Source: Strigops habroptila (Eukaryota > Chordata > Aves > Psittaciformes > Psittacidae). From it: a stretch of DNA of 64,000 nucleotides. The stretch covers positions 1,766,719 through 1,830,718 of the forward strand of contig NC_044288.2 in the NCBI RefSeq assembly GCF_004027225.2, in the 5' to 3' direction. Of this stretch, positions 16,775 through 30,236 are shown piece by piece (the stretch's first letter is position 1; each line of letters opens with the position of its first letter). A program made the position numbers and the translations under genes. The notes beneath the pieces were generated by a model that worked only from the letters and a program-made list of their open reading frames with translations, was not told the origin of the DNA and did not search any database.

Positions 16775-17353
16775 AGAGATGGGACTGATAAAGCCTTGAG
16801 TTGTTTCAGGGAAAAATCAACATCCAGCCCCACACACACACACATGTCTGCCCCGCGCTGGGCGCAGGCACTCTCGGAGGCTCATGGTTCAGATAGAAAC
16901 CAGCTCACTGGAGGTGAGCACGGTGATGTTCGAGGACGTTGTTGCAAAGGGCCCTCGACTGCCATTAATCCCTGAGGGCCAGGATGGCAGTGGTGGCACC
17001 ACGGTTGGAAGCATCAGGATGGGTCTGGCACGATGCTGGACCATTGCGATGGGTCCTGGTCCCACCAGGAGCTCAGCTCCCAGCTCTGGAGCATCTTCGA
17101 GTGCCAGCTCATGGCACTGCCGGGGCATTCACCACCTACATTCACCACAAACCAACCAAACACAACTTTATGGTTCTATGACACCAGGATGAATTGCTGA
17201 TTTCTTGTCTCATCCCATAATGCCGGAAACTCAGACCCACAGCCTGGCATCTAGAGAGCATCTTGCCTTCCCTGAGCTTGCAGGACGGAGGGAGGAGGCT
17301 GTTTGAGGCTGTTTTTCAGAGCCCTGAGCTGCTAAAATCCCCCAAGGCAGCAA

Positions 17354-17357
<4 letters not shown>

Positions 17358-17390
<33 letters not shown>
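17358..17390. repeat. (GT)n microsatellite
   Basis: Uninterrupted run of about 16 GT dinucleotides. Confidence 0.98.
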
Positions 17391-17392
<2 letters not shown>

Positions 17393-18114
17393 AGACAGAG
17401 GGGAGGAGGGAGAGCGCTGAAGTGGAAGTTCGCAGTACAAAAATAACGCCTTTTAGTTGGAAAAAAAACCCCACAAAATAATCAGCGCTGGGATCTGGCA
17501 CCACGTGGGTTTCCCAAAGCCTTTTGCAGAGACCGTGGCGGCGATAACAGCCCGTGAGCGCTGGGGCCGGGTGCTCCCGCTCCTCCCTTCCCAAGTGAAG
17601 GAACAGAGCCCCGGACCAGCCACCCCGCGCTGGAGTGAAAAACTGAGGTCTGGGAATGAGAATAAAACATTTGCTTTAGGTTATGGCACTTTGTTTCTGT
17701 GATGTTGGATGTTTTGATTTCCCCGTAAGTGGTCAAGAAACCGAGCTGTTATTAGCTTACATTTCAAAGTGAAGTTGCTTTGAACCAGAATTAGTGTTAT
17801 TTTAAGTGAGTTTGAGACCCACTCCTCCTTTCCAAAGTGATTTCAGTTCAAAATACATACATCTCCAAACTAAACTTCCCATAAACATGTGTTTTCAAGA
17901 GATTAATACCCTTTCCACTGATAAAACCATTTAAATGGGATCCAGAGATTGGTTGTTTCAAGCTCTTGCTCATACCACAATGAGCCTGAACCAAGCAGAG
18001 CCCAGACCGCCACAGAGGAACACTTTTCCTCTCCCTTAGAAAGGAATTCACTGTCCAGGCTCCATCTTTCCTGGACTAAGTCTTCTTGTCTAAGTGTCAT
18101 TATCTGGGTTCAAT

Positions 18115-18156
18115 TGAAGTGTAATTGGCAACATGTTTTTCTAGGATTACACTTCA
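18115..18156. repeat. perfect 11-bp inverted repeat, 20-base loop
   Basis: TGAAGTGTAAT at 18115-18125 and its exact complement ATTACACTTCA at 18146-18156, within an AT-richer block. Confidence 0.9.
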
Positions 18157-18750
18157 TTATGTACAGAGAGGGGCCGAAACCCACGTCTCCTGTAATCGGA
18201 TCCGTTTTCCAGCCTGTGCTTCTGGATAGTCATTTATAATGCCCCCCGGTGAGCCCCAGGGGATCCCAAGGTCCATCTGAACCACCCGGAATGGATGCAG
18301 GGATGGTGCTGAGACCCCTCGAGGTTGTTTGAATGGAGATGACAGGGAAGGATTAAGCTGTGTGCGAGGGAAGCCGGGTTTTGGTAGGCATCACCCGTGT
18401 CTCGCGGCAGAGAGCAGGACATGGGACGATGCTGGGGAAGGGGAGATGGGGTCTAAGAGCAGAAATGGGGTTTCTGCCACCTCCTTGCCTCTCACTGAGC
18501 AGCCATGCAAGCTACTCCCATGGTATACTTGCTTGTGGTGGCAAATCCTGACCCCGAGCACAAAGCCACAGACTGGGCAACCAACCTCCTCCCCAAGCCG
18601 CTCTGCTCTTCCCAGAGAGCTACAGCCTTTGCCACAGCCAGGCCAGGGAATTATTAGAGGAAATCTCTCCCCAGTCCCTGAATGATGAACGCTGGCCCAG
18701 TGTTGAGGGCTGTTTCCCCTCCTGCACGGTCTCTGGGAGCTCAGCGAGCA

Positions 18751-18784
18751 TTGCTGCAGTGCTTGCAGTTGCTGCAGTGCTTGC
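18751..18784 (+). repeat. tandem 16-mer, two copies
   Basis: TTGCTGCAGTGCTTGC occurs at 18751-18766 and 18769-18784, giving a period of 18. Confidence 0.9.
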
Positions 18785-20223
18785 CCACAGCCCCAGGACC
18801 CCTGTGAGACCCTCGGGGGCTGGAGGCTGATGAGAGCTGTCCCTGCTCCCGCTGGCTGTGCCTCTCGCGGTGGGAACTGTTTCCAGAGGATGGGTGTCAC
18901 GAGGACGGGGCTAAGCCATCCATCACACCCAGCACTAATTGGCTACCCTGCTTCAGAGGCCAAGGAATAAGTGAGCTGCAAAGATTGATGTCCTGTCTCT
19001 GCAGCAGGAAAAACTCTCCCAGCCAGGGCTGAGGGTGGATCCCTGCCAGGGACCTGGGATTGCCCAGGTTTGGCGGTGCCAAGCCCGCTCCGGAGGGTGA
19101 AGGGCTCCAGCCCAAGGTTCCCTGGAGGGGGGACACAGTCAGACCAGACACCAACCCCCCCACCACGTCCTGCTCCTTCCCCTCCCTCCTGCTCAGCTCT
19201 GGGAAATGTCCCCGGAGAGCGGCCAGCTGTGAAAAGCTGCAGCAGCTGGAATGTGGGAGGGAGGACAAGGCTTCTGCAGAGCCAGAGGCAGCAGGAGCAG
19301 GACTTATCTGTTACCTCCCCATGAACTGACACCTCTGCTTTAACCCCGTGCATGTCTGGAATGCCCTGTCCGCACATCTTCAGTCAACATCACCTCCCTA
19401 ACCTCGGGTCCCACCACTGGCTGCCAGACCCACAGCTGTAATTGCAAAAGCAGAGGCCTTGCAGGGATGCTGGCCGGGATTCCTGGCTGCAGCGCTGTGG
19501 ACAGGCTGTCTTGTACTGTGGCTAAGCAGAGAGATTCATCACAGGCAGGAGAGGCAGGCAGGGCTTTCGGGAGGTGATTGGGGATGAAAGCGTGTAGGTA
19601 GGAATATGCTATCACCTCCGTGTGTTGTCAGATCTGGAGAGCAGCCAGGAGAGGATTGTTTGCCATGGCTGCGCTCCAAGCCAGAGGCACCACAATTGTT
19701 GACTCCCCCCCTGCTTCCCCGGCCCCCGCAGTTCAGAGCCGGCCCAGCGACAGCTTGGGGCAGGCCAGGGGAGGGAAAAACAACATTTTCCCACAAACCC
19801 ATGGCCTCACCCTTCCCCAGGCAGGGATGGGGCAGATCCTGCACCTCGGCACTGCACTCGCCACCCCGGCAGCGCTGTCTGTGTCCTCACACCTATTGCC
19901 CTGCAGCAGGTCTATTCCAGCAGCCAGGAACACAGCTCCACTTGGGCAGCCGTGGACACCCCGTGGGATGGGCCTTGGGACACCTCGGAGGTGGTGCTGC
20001 CTCAGTAAGAGCTTCTGCCCCATAAGATGGTGTTTGTCCCCCTGAGCCTGTGACCAGCAAAAGGCTGGGACACGCAGCCGTGAATACCAGGCATAAGGTG
20101 GCTCTGGTGAGCAGGGCTGGCTGATGGCCAGGGACAGGATCACCCTCTGTTCCAGAATCAGCAGTGTATCCCGATGGATTGTGTCAGACAATGCCAGAGC
20201 TTTAGTCCTGGCTTCCCTTGATA

Positions 20224-20239
20224 TGCCTCAGTTTCCCCA
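20224..20239 (+). repeat. 16-mer family copy 1 (TGCCTCAGTTTCCCCA)
   Basis: Exact copy of the 16-mer found seven times in the window. It resembles the GAGGAAACTGAGGCA core of MIR/CORE-SINEs. Confidence 0.6.
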
Positions 20240-23200
20240 CCCATCATGCTGCGAATGCACTGGGCACTCACTGGACAGAGGGGCAACAAAGAGCAATGAT
20301 TGATGTTGCACCAGACAGGGCTACTGGCTCATCCAGGAGACAAACCGATGTCAGGGCTCCCCTGTGGCTACTACACAAAGGGCCCAGAAACTTGCTGTTG
20401 GTGGACACAGGTCTGCTCCTCTCTGGTGTTTTGGATCTGGAGCAGGCAATGCAGACAAGGTGAGGTGTGTCTGTGTCAGGATGGTCTGCATGAACGCTGC
20501 AGTGGGCTCCTGGGCTCTTGGCTTCCAGCCCCGCTCCGGTTTCTGGGCACTGGAAGGACGCGGATGCCCTTGAGGCTGCACCCGAGCTACAGCAGCAAGA
20601 GCTGGGATGGGAAAACCGGGGCTGGTGAAGCAGCGGGGCCCTGTCCTTCCCCCGGGGCCAGGCCCCAGGGCTCGGGGAACACAACGCCTTTGTTTTGCTC
20701 CTTGGCCTGCACAAGGAGCCCTTCCCTCAGCCCCACAACACCAACCCTTCAAAAGGGCTGTGCCCCCCTCCCGTTCCCCCAGCGATGCTAATGTGCCAGG
20801 GCTCTTCCCAGGAAGCCTGGGAGAGATCAGCCTGGTTAGACAGTTTCACCACTTGTTAAATGTGTGTTTAGCGATCTTGTGAGTAGACAAGAACAAATAC
20901 AAACAAGCCGGGCTGGAGAGCCCCTGCCCCTCCGCCCTGCCTGGAACGCACCAGCCCCAAAGCCTTTCTTCTCTAACCACTTAAAACTTTCATTTCTTCT
21001 GAAGCCACAACAAGGCACACTTTGTAAAGCAAATGAGTAAACAGCAACTTTCAGCTTAAAAGGAAAACAAGGGGGAGGGACTGTTTTTAATTACTGGATT
21101 TTAAAAAGGGCTTTATTCGGTTAATTGCTTTCTGTTGTAAAATGTTCTTCTGCGCACAGCCCTGGTTTGAGCTGCATCGCTGCTGGCCAGATGGCATTGC
21201 AGAGGTAATGACAGCATGTGCGTTCGCTGCTCGGGTACACAAGTGCCTTTAACATTCACAGACATCCCCCCGAGCCCTCCCAGCCTCATGGAAATGACAC
21301 GAGGCACCAAGTTGTGCTCAGACATGACCAGTGGTTTGGCATGTCCAACTCGCATCACTTCCAAAGGACCGGGGGATGAGCAGTCGGCACGCACAGAAAA
21401 GCCTCCGCAGCGTTTCAAGCCGAGTTCCCAAAAGGGCTAATTGCTGATGATTGCCACGGCTGCAGCGTGTTACCTTCCTCGTCTGGGGTAACAACCCATG
21501 TTCGTGCGAGGTGCTGTGCTCAGCTCGGTCCTACCCTTCTGGAGCAGGGAGTGACAGCGCTGCGAGGGCTGGCGCGGCAGCGGCGTGCGTGGAGGCATCT
21601 GAGCACATACGTGTGCGTGTGGCTTGGTGCAGCAAGATGGATTCCAACTGTATCCCTGATGATCACAACCAGCTTGGAAGATACCCCAAGAGCCTGTGGA
21701 GACAGGAGGATTAGAATGAAGAGAGCCAGCTAAGAGGTGCACAAAGGGATCGTCAGCAGAAGCGCCACCAGCGCAGAGCTGTGAAGCTGTCGCTGTGCTG
21801 GGGACAGATGGCACGGGGAATGGACAGGCAGAGGAGGCAGCGGGAGACTCTTCTTCAATTGGATCAGCCTTGGAGGGGAAGAGCAAGGAAAGGAAATGGA
21901 GCAGGAATGGCCTTGGGCTCCTGGCAAGTGGAACTGCCCGGGCGCTCCTGAAAGCGCTGTGGCTCCTCACTGCAGGCTGGGCACTGCAGGGGTGTCCATG
22001 GTGAGCAGGGGCCTCATGGGTAGCAGGAGCGCGTGTTCTTTCCTCCCTTGTCAGCTTAGAAAATACCAGGAGGGAGCACACACATGTGGGGAATAGGGCC
22101 AAGGAGGCTCCTGGTCCTCTTTCAGTGGGGACAGGGATCATCCCCTGCCCCTCCTCACGCTGGCCAGCATCTGCTGCCTCAGTCAAGACAAGCTCCCAGC
22201 ACAGAGGAGGGCAAATGCACATCCAAAGGGCTTCCAAAGCCACCAGCCCTCAGCCACAGAGGCCCCAGGGTCAAGGAGCGCGCAGAGTTCAGGGCAGAGG
22301 CTGAACCTGCAGCGATGGGGCCACCGTGCTGCTGTTCGTCCATGGCAAGCTCATGGCTCCTTGTGTGGCTGCTCCCCACTTCGTGTCCCCCCAACCCACG
22401 CTGGTGCTTTCCATGTGGCTGCTTTGAACAGGCAATCTTTGCAAAAACAAAGACAGGAGAGAACACTGACAGCAGTACCAGCAGGAGGGAAGCATCCAGG
22501 CTTACCTCAAGGCTCTCTGGAGCAGCGCTGTGCCTGTGGCAGCAGCAGCATTCCTGCAAGGAGACTGTTGTTCCCTGCGCCCACCGTGGCAGGTGGCTCT
22601 GCTCCTGCCAGCAGTGATGAATGCTCACTTTCTCTAATTCAAGTAGCAGGAAGCTAAATCTTGTTCCTTTGCCTTTCAGGCTGTCAGCTGGAACAATTGC
22701 CCACCTGTAGCACCACCCCAGGGATAGGAATAAGGAACAGAACACAATGCTGCCAGAGGAACGGACCACGTTCCCAGAAGACCTCCTAATACTGCATTGC
22801 CATGTTGTGTGCCCACACAAGAGAGGGATCAGCGCTGTGGTGGGCAGTGCTGCTGCTTCCAGGCAGCCGTGCAGGCGGGATGGGGTGGGAATGAACATGC
22901 AGGGGACATGCACAGAGCACAGCCGTGGTGCACGAGCAGCGGGGAGGAGTGTGTGAGCACATGGGCATGGGTTCGTGCGAGTATGTACAGCTATGCACGT
23001 CCTCTTGGGAGACACATACCGCTGTGAGATGAAGCGCCAGGCGCTCTGCAGCAGCTGGGGTGACCGGTGTTCCCATCCTGGGGCTTCCAAACCAGTTGGG
23101 TTTGTCCCACGGCTGCCCTTGCATCCTCAGCACCCGGCACAGGCAAGCATGTGCTGGTGGCTCCGCTCCTGCTTGCTTCCCCTTGCGCCAAGTGCTCTGC

Positions 23201-24360
23201 TGCTCCCTCCTGCACCCAACGTGCTTCTCTGCCACCTCCGGCATTCCATCATCAGTTCACAGCCAGGCCCAGCGCTCCCGCCGGGATGCTCCCAAGGCAG
23301 CGGCCGTCACGGCTGGGCTAAATCTGACAATTACACACAGCTGGAGGAAGCCCAGATGAGGATAAGGATGCAAGCAACACGGACCCTCCGTGCAGGACGG
23401 GAGGGCAGCGGGAGGCACCGACACGCACACGCACAGGCCAGCGCTGTTGCTGCGGGAGGAAATTATTAATTTGCTGGGAATAAAGTCGGCAGCGAGTCAA
23501 AGCCCGTCCTCCCAAAGAGAAAAGCCTCCCCCTTCCCCTGCCCGCCAGCAGCCCTGTCGCCTTTGTGCTGGGAGACGGGCCCAACACAAGGGCGTCTGTC
23601 TGGGCACCACGTCCCCGCGGCGGGATGAAGCGCATCCATCGCTCCCCCAGCGGGACTCGCGGTGCCCTGATCCCACCTCCCAATGCCATGGCGGGAGGAT
23701 TGCAGCCACAGTCATGCCCCCCCTCCCAGACATCCCTTTGTCAGTCACTGTGGCAACAGCCGCAGCCCAAATGCCGCTTCCCTGTTTGTTTTCCCTGTCT
23801 CCATCTCGGTGGCAGCCGCAGCCTCCCTCCCTCCGGCTCTCCGAGCGGGAGCCGGGGTATTCAGGGCTCGGCAGCCTGAATGAAGCCAGATCCCTGGACA
23901 CATTCCTGTGGTTGGGGTTTTTTTTTCCCTTCCCTTTTTATTCCCCCCCGCCTCTTCTCCCTTGCTTGGCACAAGCTAAAGGATTCAAAAGGAAGCCAGG
24001 CTTGGCAGACACGGGGGGAGGAGGGAGTGGGGAGATGAAAGAAGGCCTCTCTCCAGCTTTCCCTTCCAGTTCCCACACTCAGCTCCTAATGATTCCCAGC
24101 CGCACCTGGAGGAGGCCGCCGAGGAAGCGGGGGCTTGTTTATACAGCCATAGGAAAGGTCCCCATGGCCCGGCTGTGCTGTGTGGGGTGGCCCCACAGCC
24201 CCATCACTCCAGGGGACAAAGGTGCCCGAGGTGGCCACCTGAGATGGTGGCTCTACCTCAGTGTCACACTGGTGTTTACCATGGTGCCCCATGCCAGAGC
24301 TGGTGATGAGGAAAACTTCCCCATTCCCAGCTCGGTGGGCTTCAAGCATTGCCCTTCCCC

Positions 24361-24400
24361 ATGGAGGACATACCCCATGTGGTGGTGGTATGTCCTCCAT
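24361..24400. repeat. perfect 14-bp hairpin, 12-base loop
   Basis: ATGGAGGACATACC at 24361-24374 and its exact complement GGTATGTCCTCCAT at 24387-24400, separated by CCATGTGGTGGT. Confidence 0.93.
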
Positions 24401-26544
24401 ACCATCTGGGACCTATGCGTTAGGGACTGTGGGGGCTCAGATGGTTACAGGGCTGTGCTGAGGCAGCGATGCTGTTCACACACTCCCCACACACAGGCCT
24501 GAAGGGGAAGGAGCAACAGGCCACACCATGGAGGGTGGTGATGCCACTTGGAGCACATTGGTTCATGAAGGATGCCTGCAACAGGGACTCCTGCCACCAT
24601 GGCACCCCCCTGCCGCCACGCAGCCCTTGTTGCCCTCTTGTGGCACCTGCTCAGCACCACAACCATCCCTATCCCTGTCCTTGTCCCTGTGCCCACGGCT
24701 GTGGCAGGAGAAACAGGCCCACCATTCCCCAGAGGAATCACATCCCCACCAGGATGGGTACGAGTTTCCATCACACTTCCACCTGTGCACATATTCCTGA
24801 CAGATGCAGCCCTAAAGCAAGCACCGCACAGGGCCAGCAGAGCCAGGCTACCCTCGCAGGGCAATTGGGGCAAGCTTTCCCAAGTTTATCCTCCCTCTCA
24901 CAGGATAAAGATTCCTCTGGTCCTCAGTCAGGGCTTGGCAGCATTTTGTGAAGCGTTGTTCTGCTTGCGACTGGAAAAGGTCAGGGGGGATGGCATCAAC
25001 TCCACTGCCTGCAGACGATAACTTGCATTGCCCTGAATGGGTTTGCTTCATCTTGAGGGGGAAATCACTGCTCTACTGCTGATGGCCACAGTGACAAGCA
25101 TGGACCAGATCCAGCTGCAGGCTGCTCACGTGTACACAGAGCCAGCCCTGGGCTCTGCATCCCCTCTTTGCCACATGGAGAAGGGATAACCATGGCATTT
25201 GCCCTAAGTGAAAACAAGAAAAGTCCACTCCTGCGCCCAGGCCTGCTGCATTTCTCCAACACACTAATGCCCATCTCCTCCTAAGTCATTCAACAAGAAA
25301 ACTTGGCATGGGTTGTGCCATGCTGGCAGCACGGGGCTGCCATTGCTCCAGTGCAGCCCCAGCAGACCTCCTCCTCTCCTCCTCCTCGGTGGGATTATGT
25401 GCACAGTCCTGTCTGGCACAGCGCTGCCAGCACAGCTTTGAAGTGCAGCCCTGGTAACAAAGCTGCTGCTGCAGGAATGGGAAAACACTGGGACAGAGGC
25501 ATCTCCACCTCCATCACTCACTGGCCTGGGCAGAACTGGAGAAATGAAGCAGTTCTGTAAAAGGCAAAGCTCCAGGCAGAGAACAGGGAATATTTGCTCT
25601 GGACATACAACATCTTTGCCCTCTTGCATTTTGCTCCAGCCCTTTAACCAAAGGGTTGTTTCCACCAATGTGGGTGACACACAGAGCTATGTAAGGACCA
25701 TCATCAAGCTGTGGAACCCTCTGGCTCCCAGACAGAGCCGGACAAGCCCCACATGTGGGGCTAAGGAATAAGTGGGGTGGAAGGTGGGTCTATTTACCCC
25801 ACAAACTCCTGGTCAGAGGCCATGCCTTAGACAGAAACCGCCTGGTGCATCTTCCAAGGCGCTGGCCCAGTGTGGAGCTGCCTCTTTCCCCGTCAGCGGG
25901 CGATGAGCAGCTCCACACATGCTGTGTTGAGTGGGTGCTTCACTGGTGGCCTCCCCAGCACCACATGGCTGAGTCCTGGGTGCACCAGGCGACCTGTTTT
26001 AGGCTCCGGTGACAGAGGCATCAGCAAACGCTGCTATAAATAGTGGTGTCGAAGGAATGAGGTGCTCAGGCTGTTCAAATCCTGGCACGGCCCCGCTAGC
26101 GCTGATAGCGAGTGCCCTTTGCTTGTTCTCTTGCCGCTAGGTCCTCTTATCTATTCCTCCAAGTCCGGGTGTTTCTGTCACCCTGTCACCAGGTCCCCTG
26201 CTCTGATATTTCAGCCTCCTGGGGTGGCTGCAGGTCCCTGCTCGCATTTGTTGGCCCTTATTCTGTGCTCCAGAAAGGAAGTAAAACTAAATGTGCTGCA
26301 GGGACGAGGTGCAGTCACCTCATGGGACCCCTCATGGCCAATACCACTGGGTCGTAAGGACAGCCCTGTACTTGCATGGCCCCTACACACTGGGACCTGT
26401 TGCTGGCCATGCAGGCGTCACTGCAGATATGGGGTTTCACTGCACTTCAGAGCACTCCTGGATTGCTGCTCTTCTTCTGCAAGGAGCTGGAGTCATCCTC
26501 CAGACCTGATGTTACCTCTGGATCATCCTGATCTGTCACAGTGA

Positions 26545-26560
26545 TGGGGAAACTGAGGCA
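26545..26560 (-). repeat. 16-mer family copy 2 (reverse)
   Basis: TGGGGAAACTGAGGCA, the exact complement of the 16-mer at 20224. Confidence 0.6.
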
Positions 26561-27767
26561 GGGAGGTGTCATGACTTACCCTATATGTACGTGAGGACCA
26601 GGAGAGCAGAGTCCACATGCTGCCTGACCTGCCATGCAGCTGGTCATCAGGGATGTCACATCCTCACCAAGAACCCCATGAGTTTTGGGGTTAAATCCTG
26701 GATTTGTGATGAAAAGCAGTTCTTGCTGCTCAAAGACCATGATTACCTTGTGAACATCTGCACTGACAATAGCTGAGTGGCAGCATAATTCTCCACCAGC
26801 TCTGCCTCCGCTTTCTCCTCCTCCGTGATCTACATTTTAAAGCACACTCATCATAAAGCTTGATGAGAACCCCAGAAAACAGGCAACAGAAACAAAAACC
26901 TCAGGCTTGCAGCAAACCAACAAGAAGACATCACAGACCCATCACTGGTCCGCAGGAGCAAGTCAAGGGCTCGGAGTGGTCTTTGAATGAACATCAGAGG
27001 CAGCTCTTGGCTTTGGTGTAGACATCCCGACCTCTCAAGACAGTGTGGGCCCACCTGGACCTTCACTGGTGCAACATGGGCCTTATCAGTGCTGGATTTA
27101 TTTTTCCTCCAGGCATCTGGTGGAAGAACATGCAGGGAAAGCATTCCAGCAAGCAGGAACACTCTGCTGAGGGCCATCCATCCATCTCTTAAATGAACAC
27201 CCATAGCAGAGATGCTGCCCAGGGGTCTATGGACATTCCTTGGCTATATTTGGTGACAGATGGAGAATTTGTTGCTTCCCCTTAATCCATCTGTTCTTAT
27301 TGGCAGGGAGGGGCTAACACCAGAACTGCAGTGTCGCTATTCGGATAAACCCGGTACTTCAGCAGCAATAAATCTCCTCTAAAAAGCTTTTGCTGCCTCC
27401 CACCTGTTGGCTGGGAGATCAAGTTGACAAAAGTCTTCTGCCAAACTGTATTTTTACCCCAGACTTCATCACGAGCCCAGGTTACAATAAAAGCCTGTTG
27501 ACAAAGCAGAGCAATGGAGCTGGATCACAGCACATCTCTCAACCGGAATCCCACCTCTCCCACAGCTCTCCAGTTCCCAGGTAGCTGCTTTGATTCTATT
27601 TTCTGAACTCCTTTAAACCCCAAAATGCCCTTTTCCTTCTCATCACACCCACCCCCTCGCCATAAACATGGGAGGTCCTAAGCTGGGACCCCAGGCTCTT
27701 GCTGGCTGCACCAGGAAGCCAAAATACCCATTGCGAGAATGGCAACAGAGCGAGGCTGGGACAATGG

Positions 27768-27773
27768 TTTATT
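27768..27773 (-). terminator. NT5C1A: candidate NT5C1A poly(A) signal (AATAAA)
   Basis: The only minus-strand AATAAA in the 2.5 kb after the NT5C1A stop. A weaker ATTAAA lies nearer, at 29102-29107. Use is uncertain. Confidence 0.35.
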
Positions 27774-30236
27774 ACAGAACAACACCCCGAGGGGTTCCAT
27801 TAACAGGGCAGCCCATCCATAAGGAAAACCACTGGAGGACAATGAAGTGAAACCCACAGCAACAACACACAGCGGGAAGTTCAGTCCTTGGCCAGGGCAG
27901 CACAAGAGGCACAACCGCACCGGCCCATCCGGGTGGGATATGTGCCCAGGCTTAATCCCCCAGCCCAAGGAGACAGCACAGAGGGGCACACAAGGGAAGT
28001 AAAACAGCAGCAAATCCACCTCTGCCAGTTGTAGTAAAGGAGGAGAAAACAACGTGGGAAGCCATGTGGAGAAAAGCAAACAGGGCAGCCACTGCAGGAG
28101 CAGAATATCCTCCCTGCACAAGGACTGGGGAGGTGCAGAGCGAGGTCTGCCTCACTTGGGGCCCATTTGCTGAGCCCCTAAACTGCCCTGGCAGCAGGAG
28201 AACCTAAGCAGAGTCACTAAAACTCCTGCCTTCACCATACCCCTGCTGCCAGCTCGCCCCCAGCTCCTGTGCATCTCAGGACGGAAAGGCAGCAGTGAAA
28301 GCTGCTGAGATCCAGGGCTGTGCCCCAGAACCATTACACATTGCTGACAGCATCTTCAGACAGAGCATCTCCTCCTGCACAGCACAGCCCTGCCAACACC
28401 TCTTATCTGAAACACGCATCCCCCATGGCACCCAGTGCAAGCACCCATCCCCAGTGGCTGTTCTTGCACCCTTATCCAATCCCACCAGCACCCTGGGGTT
28501 CCCAAGGGCTTGCTGACAGCTCCATTCCTCTTCCAACATCACCTCCTGGGCTGGCAGGACACCATGGAAGTGTTTCCTGGGAGGCCAGGCTGTTATCCCA
28601 GCTGCCAAAAGGTCTCCGAGATACAGTTCAGATCCCAATATCTGGGGTTCACGTTGAAAAGACAAGGCCTTGTTATAAACTTGTATATTAATAGGTTATT
28701 AGATACTCATTTCTTTCAAGACTTTTTTGTGTCTGGATTTTAGACTCTTCTCTAAGGTGCTCCTCACCCAGATGTGACAAGTAACAGTCAAAGTGAAATA
28801 GTTCTGGGGGGTGGGGAAAGTGCAATTTCCTTTTCTCTGCTAGAGCAGGATTTAGTGCAAAGAGAAAAGAGTCTCCCAAGCCATCCGAGGCATCACCAGC
28901 TTGTGCGTATGATCATGCAAAGTGCCCTGCAAAGGCGAGCCAGAGGCAGACACATACCTCAGAAAACCTCAGCCCACGGAGCTGGTGTTTGTAGAAAGCT
29001 ACTGTCTGACAACACTGAGCATCCTTCGTGCCCAGCCATGGGGTGTACCGCCTACAAAAGACAAAAAGGAGGGGAAAAAAACCCACAAGAAAGAAGTAAT
29101 CTTTAATTCTCCTCCTCCCTCCCCGCCGAGAGCATCCTTTGGGACAGGGCTTTGTGCAGAAGCATCAGTGTGATTTTCACACCGATCTGGAAGCAGCTCT
29201 CCAATTGATTTCTCTTCCTGTTTTTCCATTGGAGCTTTGCTTCTCCCGCACAGCATCACTAGCAGCGGTGTCTATTTTAGGAAACACCAGCGGTTTTAAG
29301 AAGCTAAGAAGAAGATGATGATATCAACTCACTGGGCTCAGCCTAGAAAGGGGGAATAAAATCCTTTAATTAAATCCCCCAGGCTGAAATCCTCTGCAGA
29401 TTTACCTAAATGGACTTCAAATGATGTCTCTAACGCATTAGGGTCTGCTTTTAACTTAATTCAAGCCCCAGGCATGTGTCTGCAGAGCCCGGGGTGCTTA
29501 CAGCAGAGCTGGCCATTGAAGGCCTCACTGAGATGATTATAAATCACACAACTGGGAAACCCAAACCCAAGAACCTGGGCCAGCAACTCACTAACCCAGA
29601 GCTCCGAGTAGGAAACAGGACTTTCGTCTTTCTTTTTCACGTGTTTGCTTCTATTTTCCCCAATTTTAGTGCATGAAAGGAAAGCTGTTCAGCTGACAAA
29701 AACCTTGCTGAAAAGACAGGAAAGATTTTCTGGCTGGGGAGGAGGGGCTGGCGCTGTGAAGGAACAATATTATGGTGGAAATTTAGTTTAAAAGGGCAAT
29801 ATTTGGTTTCAAAGCTGCAAGAAGGGGTTTTGTGCGCTCCCAACTTTCCAGTTCAACAGCTCGGCCTGAGCATTTGCTTTGTAAGTCAAGGCTTTGGGAA
29901 TCACCTGGGGTTTTAAAGAAACACCAATAAATTAAACCTGGTATAAACAGTGCGCAAAAGGAGGGATCCATCCTCCAGGGGGTTTGCCTGAAGCAAGTGC
30001 AGAGGAAAGGGGAAATGGCTCATGGGGCTGCCCGGGAACAGGGACAATGCCAAGACATTGCAATAATACAGAGGCAAAAGGAAGCCTTTCATCAGCCCCT
30101 TCCTCCATCCATGCCCCCAGCACGGCTCCCGCTGGGAATAACCTCGTGCTCGCAGGGCAAACACTCTGTGCCTTGAGACCCCAGCCCAGGTCAGAGTGTG
30201 GTGCACGGGTGAAGCTGTGCTGACCAGCCAGCTCCA
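27774..30236 (-). other. NT5C1A: NT5C1A 3' flank or UTR
   Basis: Sequence from the NT5C1A stop codon to the farthest candidate poly(A) signal. No other gene is visible. How much is transcribed cannot be decided. Confidence 0.35.

Larger units (their letters stand above)
16775..27760. other. intergenic, HEYL to NT5C1A
   Basis: Eleven kilobases with no gene I can support. The long frames (for instance 23390-24502) are GC-driven: no splice-consistent family match and low-complexity Pro/Arg/Ser content. It holds a (GT)n tract, two inverted repeats and two copies of the 16-mer family, all listed separately. AT-richer blocks at about 17640-18240 and 20960-21200 stand out against the GC-rich background and are candidates for conserved noncoding DNA. 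Confidence 0.6.

Noticed and set aside
17150-17185. Possible CR1 end (accaaccaaacacaactttatggttctatgac)
   Set aside because: Only the terminal bases resemble CR1, with no CR1 body upstream.
23390-24502. 370-codon open frame on the plus strand
   Set aside because: Pro/Ser/Arg-rich, GC-driven, no family resemblance and no splice or promoter context.
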